From Mesorhizobium sp. SOD10 (GTDB lineage Bacteria; Pseudomonadota; Alphaproteobacteria; Rhizobiales; Rhizobiaceae), in assembly GCA_000824805.1 (NCBI GenBank), contig CCNA01000007.1, positions 1 through 64,000 of the forward strand: a stretch of 64,000 nt of DNA, in the 5' to 3' direction. The notes beneath the pieces are model-generated. The model was not told the origin of the DNA, did not search any database, and saw only the letters and a program-made list of their open reading frames with translations. A program made the translations under genes and the position numbers. Within the stretch, counting starts at the first letter, position 1. Every line of letters begins with the position of its first letter. Below, piece after piece: positions 16,774 to 25,474 of this stretch.

Positions 16774-18291
16774 GTGACACAGACGGTCTACTCTGTGAGA
16801 GGCGTCACAAAACGGTTCGGCCGGCAGGTCGCTCTTGATAATGTCAATATCGATATTCAAGAGGGATCTGTCCTCGGCCTCGTGGGCTCCAATGGCGCCG
16901 GCAAGTCGACGCTGATGCGCTGCCTTGCGGGAGCCCTGAAGCCCGACCAGGGTGAACTCGTTCTCGCCGGTCGTCAGCTCCACATGAACTCGATGCACGA
17001 GGCCTGGCAGGCGGGCATCGCGTTCGTGTCGCAGGAATTGAATCTTTTCCCGGCGCTCAGCATTGCAGAGAACCTCTGCCTTGTTCCAGGGCGCAGAGGC
17101 TGGCGTTCAGCGGCACGTATGGCCGATGAGGCAGGCCCGGTGCTTGAACGCCTCGGCTTTCGCGCCAATCTTGCCGCGCCGCTCGGGTCACTCAGCCTCG
17201 CCGACCGCCAGCTCGTTGAGATCGCCCGCGCTCTGCTCCAGAATCCAAGGGTGTTCATTCTCGACGAGCCGACCTCGGCTCTTCATGCTTCCGAGGTCGA
17301 TCGTCTCCACAATATACTTCGCGAGCTCAAGTGGTCGGGTACTGCAATTGTCTACATCTCGCACTTCATCGAGGAATTGCTCGGCGTTTCCGATACCGTA
17401 GCGGTGCTTCGGGACGGAAGGCGCGTAACCCTTCCCGAGCGCCCCGGCCCACCGCCCCTGCCGGACGTTGTAACCGCGATGCTTGGGGACAAGCCGACGA
17501 ACCTGTCGCCGACCAAAGGCGGGGCCAGGGAGACTATTTCAACGGAAAATCCTCTCCGCCTAACCAATCTCAGGGGACCGATTGCCCTTTCAGTCGATAG
17601 GATGGAGGCGCGCCGCGGCGAGGTCGTCGGCGTCGCTGGCCTCGCCGGAGCCGGCGTCGAGGAGCTTTTCGCCGTGCTGTTCGGCCGCCTGCCGGTGGTC
17701 CGCGGCGAGATCTCCCTGCCCTCCGGCGGCAGGCACAAGGCGAACAGCGCCTCGGCAGTCGCAAACGGTATCGCCTATGTTCCGGCCGATCGCAAGCGGC
17801 TGGGCCTGGCCCTCGATCAATCGATCGCCGACAACGTATCTTCGGTTCGAGGGCTGGGCCTGGGACGCGATGGGTTTGTCATCAGCGGTCGCCGCCAAGC
17901 CGAAAGGGCCAGGCAGCGCTGCGCCGCAACCGGCGTCAAGATGGCTTCAGTAGGACAGGCCGTCGGGAGCCTGTCCGGCGGCAACCAGCAGAAGGTTGTC
18001 TTCGCGAAGTGGATCGAGGCGGATCCAACTCTGCTTCTACTCGACGATCCGATGCGCGGTGTCGACATTGGCGCCAAAAGTGAACTGTACGCGCTTATCC
18101 GCCAGCTCGCCGCGGAGAAGCGGGTCGTTGTCATCTATTCCAGCGACCCGGCCGACTACATCGCTGTAGCTGACCGCGTGCTCGTGTTCAACGGCGGCAA
18201 AGTCGCCGATGAGCTTTCCGGCAACCAGCTTACCGAACACAGGATCGTGACCTCCATGAACGGTAGTTCGGGCGTATCTGCGTGCGTTTGA
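16774..18291 (+). CDS. Sugar ABC transporter double ATPase (RbsA/MglA-type)
   Basis: Two fused nucleotide-binding domains in about 505 aa. Domain 1 has Walker A GSNGAGKST, the unusual signature LSLADRQLVEIARAL and Walker B VFILDEPTSAL. Domain 2 has a degenerate Walker A (GLAGAGVEEL), the signature LSGGNQQKVVFAKW and Walker B LLLLDDPMRGVD, where Asp replaces the usual catalytic Glu. The start is taken at the GTG at 16774, eight bases after GGAGGG; a TTG at 16756 overlaps the ribosome site. It energises the transporter at 14496-16715. Confidence 0.88.
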   Translation: MTQTVYSVRGVTKRFGRQVALDNVNIDIQEGSVLGLVGSNGAGKSTLMRCLAGALKPDQGELVLAGRQLHMNSMHEAWQAGIAFVSQELNLFPALSIAENLCLVPGRRGWRSAARMADEAGPVLERLGFRANLAAPLGSLSLADRQLVEIARALLQNPRVFILDEPTSALHASEVDRLHNILRELKWSGTAIVYISHFIEELLGVSDTVAVLRDGRRVTLPERPGPPPLPDVVTAMLGDKPTNLSPTKGGARETISTENPLRLTNLRGPIALSVDRMEARRGEVVGVAGLAGAGVEELFAVLFGRLPVVRGEISLPSGGRHKANSASAVANGIAYVPADRKRLGLALDQSIADNVSSVRGLGLGRDGFVISGRRQAERARQRCAATGVKMASVGQAVGSLSGGNQQKVVFAKWIEADPTLLLLDDPMRGVDIGAKSELYALIRQLAAEKRVVVIYSSDPADYIAVADRVLVFNGGKVADELSGNQLTEHRIVTSMNGSSGVSACV

Positions 18292-18305
18292 AGGAAGGAC
18301 GACCG

Positions 18306-18416
18306 ATGAAAGTCTTGACGGGAAACGCCGACATTGGCTGCATGGCCCGAGCTCGCTTGACGCGCGAGGCAGTCGTCAAGGGCCTGACGATTCTTGCCCG
18401 TGAAAGATCCGAATAG
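18306..18416 (+). CDS. Possible 36-aa peptide after the sugar ATPase
   Basis: An ATG at 18306 preceded by GAAGGAAGG opens a 36-codon frame (MKVLTGNADIGCMARARL...) directly after the ATPase stop. The good ribosome site and position argue for translation, but the peptide matches nothing I recognise. It may be the stub of a lost downstream gene of the sugar operon. Confidence 0.35.
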   Translation: MKVLTGNADIGCMARARLTREAVVKGLTILARERSE

Positions 18417-18759
18417 ATGCCGGGTGGCAGCAGGAAATTCTTGGATGCACCAAGATTTTACGAAACAATTCATCCAGATTGATGCCGCTGTTATTGGACT
18501 CGACGCAGGAAACACACCGATCGCCTACAGTTTCGGCGCCAGGCTCGTGTCAGCTTGTCCGCCAATCCTCGCCGAATTTGTTGAGCAGCAAATGCAAATT
18601 GTGGATTATCAGATTGCCTTCGGCTACATGAGCGTATCCCAGTGTCGAAGCGCATCAGCCACCCGTTTAGACAGCTCAAGGTTTGGATGATCATGTCGTT
18701 CGCGGAATTGATGGCCGCAGACAGAGCCGAAGTTCAATGGAGGAAACCGCACTCCGCAA
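18417..18759 (+). other. Region before the GntR gene
   Basis: About 340 bases with scattered short frames and no family features. AATTGTGGA at 18597-18605 repeats the motif seen near 13178, 13289 and 14359. GGAGGAAA at 18739-18746 is a possible ribosome site for the GntR gene. Confidence 0.4.
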
Positions 18760-19512
18760 GTGTGGTTCGATAAAAGGATGCAGAAATTGGAAGCCATTGG
18801 CGGCAAGACAACGCTCGCCGAGGACGTTTACGACCGGATACGTTGGGATATCGTCCTGGGCCGGCTCCAGCCGGGCAACGTACTCCGGTCTGACTGGATG
18901 CGAGAGCAGTATCAGGTCGGCATCAGCCCGCTTCGCGAGGCTCTCACTCGACTGACATCGGAAAGACTAATTATTGCCGAGAGCCAGCGCGGCTTCCGGG
19001 TAGCGCCTCTTTCTGCCATCGAAGTCAAGGACGTGCTTGAGACCCGGCTCCTGATAGAGACGCGTGCCTTGCGCCAGTCCATCGCTGCAGGCTCCGTGGA
19101 ATGGGAAGGCAAAGTCTTATCGGCTTATCACATCCTGTCGCGTAAGAAAATTCCGCAGCCCGGGGACGACGATATCCTTGAGTGGTTTCGCGATCACAAG
19201 CGCTTTCATATGGACCTTCTTTCAGCGTCGCACTCCGCGTGGCTGCGGCATCTTTCCGGTCTACTGTTCGATCAATCCGAGCGATTTCGAATCGTCCGAA
19301 TGCTGAATGTGGCCGAACCAACACTGCGACGGGACGTTGACAAGGAACACAAGCGCATTGTCGATGCCTGTCTGGCAAGGGACCCCGATGAAGCCTGTCG
19401 TGCGCTCGTCGATCATTATACTGCGACTGCAGACGCGGTTCTCGCGAACTTGGCGAAAGGCGAGGCTGCTGACCGCGAAAACGATGAAGGCCGCGATAGA
19501 TCGTGGTCCTGA
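18760..19512 (+). CDS. GntR-family regulator with FCD effector domain
   Basis: The protein (about 250 aa) has an N-terminal winged helix (TTLAEDVYDRIRWDIVLGRLQPG...ISPLREALTRLTSERLI) and an all-helical FCD ligand-binding domain with FRDHKRFHMDLL and HYTATADAVL. FCD regulators usually repress catabolic or transport genes until a carboxylate or sugar acid binds. The start is uncertain: GTG at 18760 or ATG at 18778. It is downstream of the sugar ABC genes and probably controls them and the divergent cupin operon through the GATTGTGGA-like sites. Confidence 0.88.
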   Translation: MWFDKRMQKLEAIGGKTTLAEDVYDRIRWDIVLGRLQPGNVLRSDWMREQYQVGISPLREALTRLTSERLIIAESQRGFRVAPLSAIEVKDVLETRLLIETRALRQSIAAGSVEWEGKVLSAYHILSRKKIPQPGDDDILEWFRDHKRFHMDLLSASHSAWLRHLSGLLFDQSERFRIVRMLNVAEPTLRRDVDKEHKRIVDACLARDPDEACRALVDHYTATADAVLANLAKGEAADRENDEGRDRSWS

Positions 19513-19531
19513 GGGCGCGCCAGATGCGCCC
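19513..19531 (+). terminator. Hairpin after the GntR gene
   Basis: GGGCGC-GCCAGAT-GCGCCC is a perfect six-base-pair stem right after the GntR stop codon, between convergent genes. The following T content is low, so it is a weak candidate. Confidence 0.35.
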
Positions 19532-19666
19532 GTTCGTTGGTGAACTCGCTGACAGGCCGGCTTCAATCCGTGATCGTTTCGCCGGCGGTGTGATGCGTCC
19601 TCGCGTCGTGCTGCATCCGAAAATGCTTCCTTAAGGAGGCGCTTGAGCCTTGGCTTTTGCCGGGCA

Positions 19667-20749
19667 TCAAAATGGGGGCAAGCTCAAATTGGAAATTGCC
19701 GTATCGGAAATTCCGTTGGATGGCTTTGCTTTTTCCACAGGCTCGACTGTCCTGACTCGACGTTCGATAGGAAAGACAGTGAGGCGGTATCGCTCCGCGA
19801 GAAAACCCCAGAGTCCCTGCCGAGCGAATAGCATGATGACGATGGCAAGCAGGCCCAGCAAGATCATGTACCAGGCGCCATAGTTGGCCGTCGTCTCGCG
19901 CAGAAGAAAGTAGACCGCCACGCCGACGAACGGCCCTTCGATGCGCCCTATGCCGCCAATGACGACGATGAAGATGATCCCGGCCGACCATTCCATCACA
20001 TCGAAGGCCGAGCCGGGGCTGATGCGCAGCTTTTGCAGGAAGATTAACGCCCCGACCATACCCGTAAACGCAGCGACGGTTACAAAGACGCCAAGCTTGA
20101 GTCGGAATGAATCGATTCCGACCGACGCGGATGCGCGCTCATTGTCGCGTACGGCGGTGAGCGCGAGCCCGAATCTCGAGCGCAGCATTGAGTAGACAAG
20201 AGCCACCGAACCGACGGCAATGGCCAGCGCGGTGAGGTAGATAATCAACTCCCTGCCCTCTGTCGTCGGCGAGATGTCGCGGATGGCCTGGATCGGCAGA
20301 CTCATGCCAGACCCGCCGCCCAGCGGAATTTCAAAGAACACAAGCTTGAAGACCTCGGCGGTCACCCAGGTGCCTATGGCGAAATAGGGGCCGGAGAGGC
20401 GGAACATCAAAATGGCCACCGGCAGCGACACAATGCCGGCGAGGATGCCGGCCAGCGGCAGAGAAATCAGTGGCGAAAGGCCGCCATAGACGACAAATGC
20501 AAACAGCATGTAACCGCCAAATCCCGAAAATGCCTGCTGCCCCACCGACAGGAGCCCGGCGTAGCCGGCGAGCAGGTTCCACATCTGGGCGAGCGCCAAA
20601 AAGTAGCAGATCTCCACGATCAGCCGCATGGAGCCCCGGTCTCCCGTCAACGGCACCAGTAGCAGCACGACAACGCACGATACCATGATGACAAGTGCGG
20701 CCTTGGACGCGGTCGTTGCCCGAGCGACGATGTAAGTTTGATTGGTCAT
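19667..20749 (-). CDS. LivM-type ABC transporter permease
   Basis: This 360-aa polytopic protein shows the LivM features NLLAGYAGLLSVGQQAFSGFG, YFAIGTWVTAEVFKL, RSRFGLALTAVRDNERASASVGID and VIGGIGRIEGPFVG. It pairs with the LivH-type permease, whose stop overlaps its start (TGATG). Such HAAT-family systems carry branched-chain amino acids but also many aromatic acids; the ring-cleavage genes in the same operon favour an aromatic ligand. It is the last gene of the run that begins at 27251. Confidence 0.88.
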   Translation of the reverse strand: MTNQTYIVARATTASKAALVIMVSCVVVLLLVPLTGDRGSMRLIVEICYFLALAQMWNLLAGYAGLLSVGQQAFSGFGGYMLFAFVVYGGLSPLISLPLAGILAGIVSLPVAILMFRLSGPYFAIGTWVTAEVFKLVFFEIPLGGGSGMSLPIQAIRDISPTTEGRELIIYLTALAIAVGSVALVYSMLRSRFGLALTAVRDNERASASVGIDSFRLKLGVFVTVAAFTGMVGALIFLQKLRISPGSAFDVMEWSAGIIFIVVIGGIGRIEGPFVGVAVYFLLRETTANYGAWYMILLGLLAIVIMLFARQGLWGFLAERYRLTVFPIERRVRTVEPVEKAKPSNGISDTAISNLSLPPF

Positions 20750-21615
20750 CAGTGCTGCACCTTGGGGAAAAAGCCGGTCGGTCGGAGCAGAAGCACGACT
20801 AGAAAAACGATATGGCCGGTCATGATTTGGAACTGCGGATCGATCTGGCCGCCAATTGCTTGGGCGAGACCAAGCACGATGCCCCCAAACAGCGTGCCCC
20901 AGATGCTGCCGAGACCACCGATGATCACGGCCTCGAAGGCGAAGAGTAGTCGCACCGGTCCGGAAAACGGATCGAAGGTGGTCCGTACGCCCATCAGCAC
21001 CCCGGCGATAGCGATGACCACCATGCCAATTCCCGTGGCAACCGCAAAGACCCGTTTGGTATTGATGCCCATCATCCGGGCGGCTTCCGCATCGTCGGAA
21101 GTCGCGCGAAATTCCCGGCCAAGCTTGGTATTGTAGAACAACGCCTGCAAAGCAACGATGGTGGCGATAGCGATGGCGAAGACGGCAAGCGGATAAATCC
21201 CGATGGCGATATCGTTTCCCAGGCGGAAGCTTGCGGTCTCGATCGGACCGAGGTTGAGCTTGCGATTGTCGGCCGTGAAGACGTCAAAGAGGGCGTTCTG
21301 GATAACGATGGACAGGCCAAAAGTCACGATCATTGGGGGCAACATGTCATCGCCGAGCGTCCGGTTTAGGACCAGCAGCTGGACGAGGTAGCCGAAGAGG
21401 AAAAACGTTGGCAGAACGATGACGAGCGACATCAAGGGCCCGACACCCAACGCCTGGACGACAACATAAGAAGTGAAGCTCGCCAGTACGATCAGATCAC
21501 CATGTGCGATGTTGACGAGCCGCATGACACCGAAGACCAAGCTGAGGCCGATCGCAAAAAGGGAATAGACTCCGCCAAGCAGAAGGCCCTGAAGCAATGT
21601 GCTGATCCACTCCAT
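20749..21615 (-). CDS. LivH-type ABC transporter permease
   Basis: The 288-aa permease begins MEWISTLLQGLLLGGVYSL and has FGVMRLVNIAHGDLIVL, RATSDDAEAARMMGIN and EAVIIGGLGSIWGTLFGG, all typical of LivH. It forms the heterodimeric membrane channel with LivM. It starts three bases after the LivF-type stop and ends overlapping the LivM start by one base, so the genes are translated together. Confidence 0.88.
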   Translation of the reverse strand: MEWISTLLQGLLLGGVYSLFAIGLSLVFGVMRLVNIAHGDLIVLASFTSYVVVQALGVGPLMSLVIVLPTFFLFGYLVQLLVLNRTLGDDMLPPMIVTFGLSIVIQNALFDVFTADNRKLNLGPIETASFRLGNDIAIGIYPLAVFAIAIATIVALQALFYNTKLGREFRATSDDAEAARMMGINTKRVFAVATGIGMVVIAIAGVLMGVRTTFDPFSGPVRLLFAFEAVIIGGLGSIWGTLFGGIVLGLAQAIGGQIDPQFQIMTGHIVFLVVLLLRPTGFFPKVQH

Positions 21616-21618
21616 CTG

Positions 21619-22317
21619 CTAGACTCCGAAATACGCGTTGCGAATTGCTGCAAGAGACATCTCGTCCGCGCGTCCTTCCAGCGAAACGCGGCCTTCCATA
21701 AGGCAATAGACGCGGTCCGCGACGCTGACGGCACGGACGAGGTCCTGCTCGACGATGACGATGGAGAGCCCTTCTTCCTTTAGCTTCGCGATGTTGCGGT
21801 ACAAGTCCTCGATAATGACCGGAGCGAGACCGAGGCTGATCTCGTCGCACAGGAGTGAGGTAGGATTAGACATCAATGCGCGCCCAATGGCCACCATCTG
21901 CTGCTGACCTCCTGACAGTGCTGTACCCGAAAGCCGGCGGCGCTCCTTCAGTCCGGGAAAGACCTCATAGACGCGCTCAAGGGTCCACGGCCCCTTGCGC
22001 GCACAATGCGCGCCCAGCAAGAGATTTTCCTCGACGGTGAGCGACGGAAAGAGCCGCCGGCCCTCCGGCACCATGGCAATGCCACTGGCGATTGCCGTAT
22101 GGGCTTCTCGCCCTCCACAAGGAGCGCCGTCGATAAACACCATTTCCGGACTGGTTTTGATCAGCCCGGTGATCGCCTTCATGACCGTGGACTTGCCTGC
22201 CCCGTTGGCGCCGATAATCGCGGTCGTCTCGCCGTCGCGCAGGATAATATCGACCCCAAACAATGCCTGAAAGTCCCCATAATAGGCCGTCAGCCCTTTG
22301 GTCTCGATCGTACTCAT
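21619..22317 (-). CDS. LivF-type ABC transporter ATPase
   Basis: A 232-aa single nucleotide-binding domain: Walker A GANGAGKST, LPEGR-like segment MVPEGRRLFPSLTVEENLL (a LivF hallmark), signature LSGGQQQMVAIGRAL and Walker B SLLCDEISLGL. In Walker B the usual DEP is DEI. It powers uptake with the LivG-type ATPase; its ATG overlaps the LivG stop as ATGA. Confidence 0.9.
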   Translation of the reverse strand: MSTIETKGLTAYYGDFQALFGVDIILRDGETTAIIGANGAGKSTVMKAITGLIKTSPEMVFIDGAPCGGREAHTAIASGIAMVPEGRRLFPSLTVEENLLLGAHCARKGPWTLERVYEVFPGLKERRRLSGTALSGGQQQMVAIGRALMSNPTSLLCDEISLGLAPVIIEDLYRNIAKLKEEGLSIVIVEQDLVRAVSVADRVYCLMEGRVSLEGRADEMSLAAIRNAYFGV

Positions 22318-23045
22318 TCTGGCTCGACTCCCAGATAGATCCGTCGCACCTCCGGCGATTGAATAACTTCCCGGGGCTTGCCGTCGCAGATGATACGGCC
22401 GCCATTGAGGACGATAAGCCTGTCAACGGTCGCGATGAGCGCATGCACGATATGCTCGATCCAAATCAGCGTCACGCCGGTCTCACGAAGATCGCGGATG
22501 GTGTTGATCAGGGCCTGCGTTTCAACTTCGGTTAACCCGCCCGCAATTTCGTCGAGCAACAAAAGACGAGGCCGGGTGGCAAGCGAACGGGCGAGTTCGA
22601 GGCGTTTGCGCTGCAACAGGGTCAAGCGACCTGCAGGCTTGTTGACTTCGCCCATCAACCCGGTGCGGTGCAGGATTTCAATGCAACGATCTTCCGCTTC
22701 GGCGACTGTCGTGCCAGAGCCGAACACAGCTGCAGTAAGGACGTTTTCAAACACCGTCATTTTGCCGAACGGCTGCGGTATCTGATAGCTGCGCCCGATG
22801 CCCAATCTGCTGCGCTGATACGGCTTCATGTCATTGATCGACCGCCCGTCGAACAGGATATCTCCGCTGTTCGGTCGATCGTCGCCGGCAATCAGGTTGA
22901 ACAGCGTCGATTTACCGGCACCGTTCGGACCGATAATGCCCAGCCCCTCCCCCTGGCTGACGGAGAGATCAATGCCTTCTGCGATGACGATCTTCCCGAA
23001 GGCCTTGTCGAGTTGGCACAATTCGAGAATCGGCGGCGCGCCCAT
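22314..23045 (-). CDS. LivG-type ABC transporter ATPase
   Basis: A 243-aa ATPase with Walker A GPNGAGKST, the LivG-like GIGRSYQIPQPFGKMTVFENVL, a divergent signature region (RLTLLQRKRLELARSLATRP) and Walker B LLLLDEIAGGL. The signature reads TLLQRKRLELAR where LSYGQQRRLEIAR is common. The ATG at 23045 follows GAATTGAGGGGC; a GTG at 23111 would overlap the binding-protein gene end. It is coupled to the LivF-type gene by a 4-bp overlap. Confidence 0.88.
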   Translation of the reverse strand: MGAPPILELCQLDKAFGKIVIAEGIDLSVSQGEGLGIIGPNGAGKSTLFNLIAGDDRPNSGDILFDGRSINDMKPYQRSRLGIGRSYQIPQPFGKMTVFENVLTAAVFGSGTTVAEAEDRCIEILHRTGLMGEVNKPAGRLTLLQRKRLELARSLATRPRLLLLDEIAGGLTEVETQALINTIRDLRETGVTLIWIEHIVHALIATVDRLIVLNGGRIICDGKPREVIQSPEVRRIYLGVEPE

Positions 23046-23113
23046 GCCCCTCAATTCCTCTATGATTTTGATTGCGGTGGCCGGAACTCGCGCATCCCGG
23101 CCACCCGGCACGA

Positions 23114-24391
23114 TCAGGACGTGGCTTCCGCAGGCCCGGCAACAGGCACGTCACGCGCAGAAACATTGCTGACGATAATTGGCTCAAAGGGGTGTTTGCC
23201 GCCCTTGGTCATACGCCATTGGGCGCCCGTCAACGGCGTTATGACGACATTCGGTGCAGGGCCGGATCCGGCAACGATTGGACCCTGTATGGTTGGAAGA
23301 TTGGTCTTGAACAACGCTTCACGGTTCGCCTCCCGATCACCTCCACCGGATCTCTTCAGCGTATCTATGGCCGTTTCGAGCGTCGCGTGAACAGTGCCGA
23401 TGATCTGGTTCCATTGCCGACCGGTGCTGCTCTCGAATGCCGCCGCGTAATCTGCCGCGGTTTGACCGGTGATCGAGCTCTTGTAGGGAAACGTCGGGTG
23501 CCAGAAAAGATCGAAACTGTGGTTCTGTGCGAGCGGCCCGAGCTGCTCTGCAGTGCTGGCAAAGGCGAGCGCCGCAGCCGTCGTTGCCGCCTTCGCTTTG
23601 AACCCCTGCTGGGCCGCCTGGGTCCAGAACGTCGTCCAGTCCGGAGCCAGCACATTGCCGGAGATGATCTCGACGCCGCTTTTCTTGAACAATTGGATGA
23701 TCGAACTGTAATCATCCGTAAGATCCTGATAGCGGCCGGGGTCGACGAGGGTGTAGGCCTGCTCCTGCAGAAGCGGTGGGAAACCTTTGGCGAAGCCTTG
23801 ACCGTCCGTATTGTTTGGCCACAGGGCGCCCACGACTTTGTTGGTCTTAAGCTGGCGCCAAATGTCCATGTATGTGGCCGAGACTTCGGAAAAGCCCCAG
23901 AACATGTGCAACTGATAGCGAAATGGCTTGTCAGGAGTCGCTCCACGCCCGGAGACCTGCGTTTCCCAGGGTGTAATCGAAGAGACCAACGGCACACCGT
24001 TGAGTTCGCACTGGTCTGCAACTGGCGTAACCGTGAGCGAATGGATGGAGGCGCACATTATGTCGACGCCCTCGCGCAGGATGAGATCGGCCGCGACTTC
24101 GGACGAACGATTTGCGTTTGACTGGCAGTCGCGGACAACGATTTCCACCGCGCGTTTGCTCCCCCCGTCGACGGTTATGCCGCCAGCAAGGGCCGAACGA
24201 AGGTTCTCGAGGACGAATGGATCGCCGGCCGCGGCCCCGGCCAAGGGCCCGGTTGATGGGGAAACGAAACCGATCCGCAACGGTCGCGATTGAGCAATCG
24301 CCGGCGCTGCAAGCGCGGATGCCGCGATGGCTACGGTGCCTTTCAGGAAGTCCCTGCGCGTTCCGTTGAATACACTTACTATCTTGTTCAC
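23114..24391 (-). CDS. Periplasmic substrate-binding protein of the Liv-type transporter, Tat signal
   Basis: The start is taken as GTG at 24391, nine bases after GGGAGG, giving 425 aa. The N-terminus has the twin-arginine motif TRRDFLKG followed by a hydrophobic stretch and AAPAIAQS, so export by the Tat pathway is likely. The mature part is a type I periplasmic fold opening LRIGFVSPSTGPLAGAAAGD, as in LivK/amide-binding proteins. It should define the substrate of the transporter; the operon suggests an aromatic or dihydroxylated acid. Confidence 0.85.
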   Translation of the reverse strand: MNKIVSVFNGTRRDFLKGTVAIAASALAAPAIAQSRPLRIGFVSPSTGPLAGAAAGDPFVLENLRSALAGGITVDGGSKRAVEIVVRDCQSNANRSSEVAADLILREGVDIMCASIHSLTVTPVADQCELNGVPLVSSITPWETQVSGRGATPDKPFRYQLHMFWGFSEVSATYMDIWRQLKTNKVVGALWPNNTDGQGFAKGFPPLLQEQAYTLVDPGRYQDLTDDYSSIIQLFKKSGVEIISGNVLAPDWTTFWTQAAQQGFKAKAATTAAALAFASTAEQLGPLAQNHSFDLFWHPTFPYKSSITGQTAADYAAAFESSTGRQWNQIIGTVHATLETAIDTLKRSGGGDREANREALFKTNLPTIQGPIVAGSGPAPNVVITPLTGAQWRMTKGGKHPFEPIIVSNVSARDVPVAGPAEATS

Positions 24392-24521
24392 TTGTTTTAT
24401 CCTCCCATGCATAGTCGGCCGTCTCTCCAAAGGCCGAGGTTTCAAAAAACCGTCAGTAAGCTTTCTCTTATTTTTGTCCCTCCGAGCCGATCCAGTTCAT
24501 GCAGGCTCGCTACGCGCGGCC

Positions 24522-25310
24522 TCAATCCATGACCATCCCGCCGTCGACGTGGTACGTGCCGCCCGTCATGTTGCGGCCAAGGTCGGATGCGAGGAAGGCG
24601 ACCATCCCTGCTACGTCCCTAGGTTCCTGAGGATGGCCCATCGGGACGTTTGCAAAGAAGTTTCTTTTGGCCTCGGCCAGGGACACGCCTGCAGCGTCTG
24701 CAATCTCTTGCGCGATGCCCTCATGGAGTGGCGTCTCGAGAATTCCCGGGCAGACAGTGTTGAAGGTTATGCCCGTCGTTGCGAATTCCGCGGCGAGGCT
24801 CTGGGTAAGACCCATCACGCCGAACTTCGACGTACAATAGTGGGAAAACGGAGCGTATCCCTTCTTCGAGGTCACTGATCCGAGGTTGATCACCCGACCC
24901 TTGCCACGTTCCACCATGCCCGGAAGGACGGCACGGGTCACGATGAACTGACTCTTGAGATTAATATCGAGGATTCGATCCCACTCAGCCTCGTCCATCT
25001 CCAGGAAAGGCACACGCTTCGACGCGCCGGCGTTGTTCACCAGAATATCGATTGGGCCCAAGGATCCGGCAACGGCCTTTTCCATAGCAAAAGCTGAGTC
25101 CCAAGAGGTCACGTCCAGCTTGAACGGCTCTACCCTGCCCCCCGCCTTTTTCGACAGGCGCGAAGCGGTCGATTTGGCCGCATCCAGATTGATATCGGCA
25201 ATTGCGACGGCTGAACCCAGTTCGGCAAGCATTTCGCTGATAGCGGCGCCGATGCCCATAGCACCACCTGTGACGATGGCAACCTTTCCCTTGAGCCACA
25301 TCATTTCCAT
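24522..25310 (-). CDS. Short-chain dehydrogenase/reductase
   Basis: A 262-aa SDR starting at the ATG at 25310, with AAAGGA eight bases upstream; a frame to 25511 is not supported. It has GGAMGIGAA (nucleotide binding), DILVNNAGAS, the catalytic YCTSKFG and the FLASDLGRNMTGGTYHVDGG C-terminus of SDRs. ADINLD after the second strand suggests NAD. It sits between the ring-cleavage dioxygenase and the transporter genes, and might form the catechol by diol dehydrogenation or oxidise an alcohol side chain. Neither is proven. Confidence 0.85.
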   Translation of the reverse strand: MEMMWLKGKVAIVTGGAMGIGAAISEMLAELGSAVAIADINLDAAKSTASRLSKKAGGRVEPFKLDVTSWDSAFAMEKAVAGSLGPIDILVNNAGASKRVPFLEMDEAEWDRILDINLKSQFIVTRAVLPGMVERGKGRVINLGSVTSKKGYAPFSHYCTSKFGVMGLTQSLAAEFATTGITFNTVCPGILETPLHEGIAQEIADAAGVSLAEAKRNFFANVPMGHPQEPRDVAGMVAFLASDLGRNMTGGTYHVDGGMVMD

Positions 25311-25474
25311 TTGATCATTCCTTTCGCGTGCTGCCGATTCGGGACGAGTTGAAGGAAGGGCGTAAGCGATGTGCTGGCTACCCCCGCTCAGCCTCCTGAC
25401 CGGCCCGTGTGTAGATGCATCACCGCGCCCCACAAGGAGCGCAAACTGTGTTCGTCGCGACTTTCTAGTGTGAC

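Noticed and set aside
18461..18485. AAACAATT with nearby ATCCAG resembling a nod box
   Set aside because: The order and spacing are wrong and ATC-N9-GAT is absent; only the short core matches.
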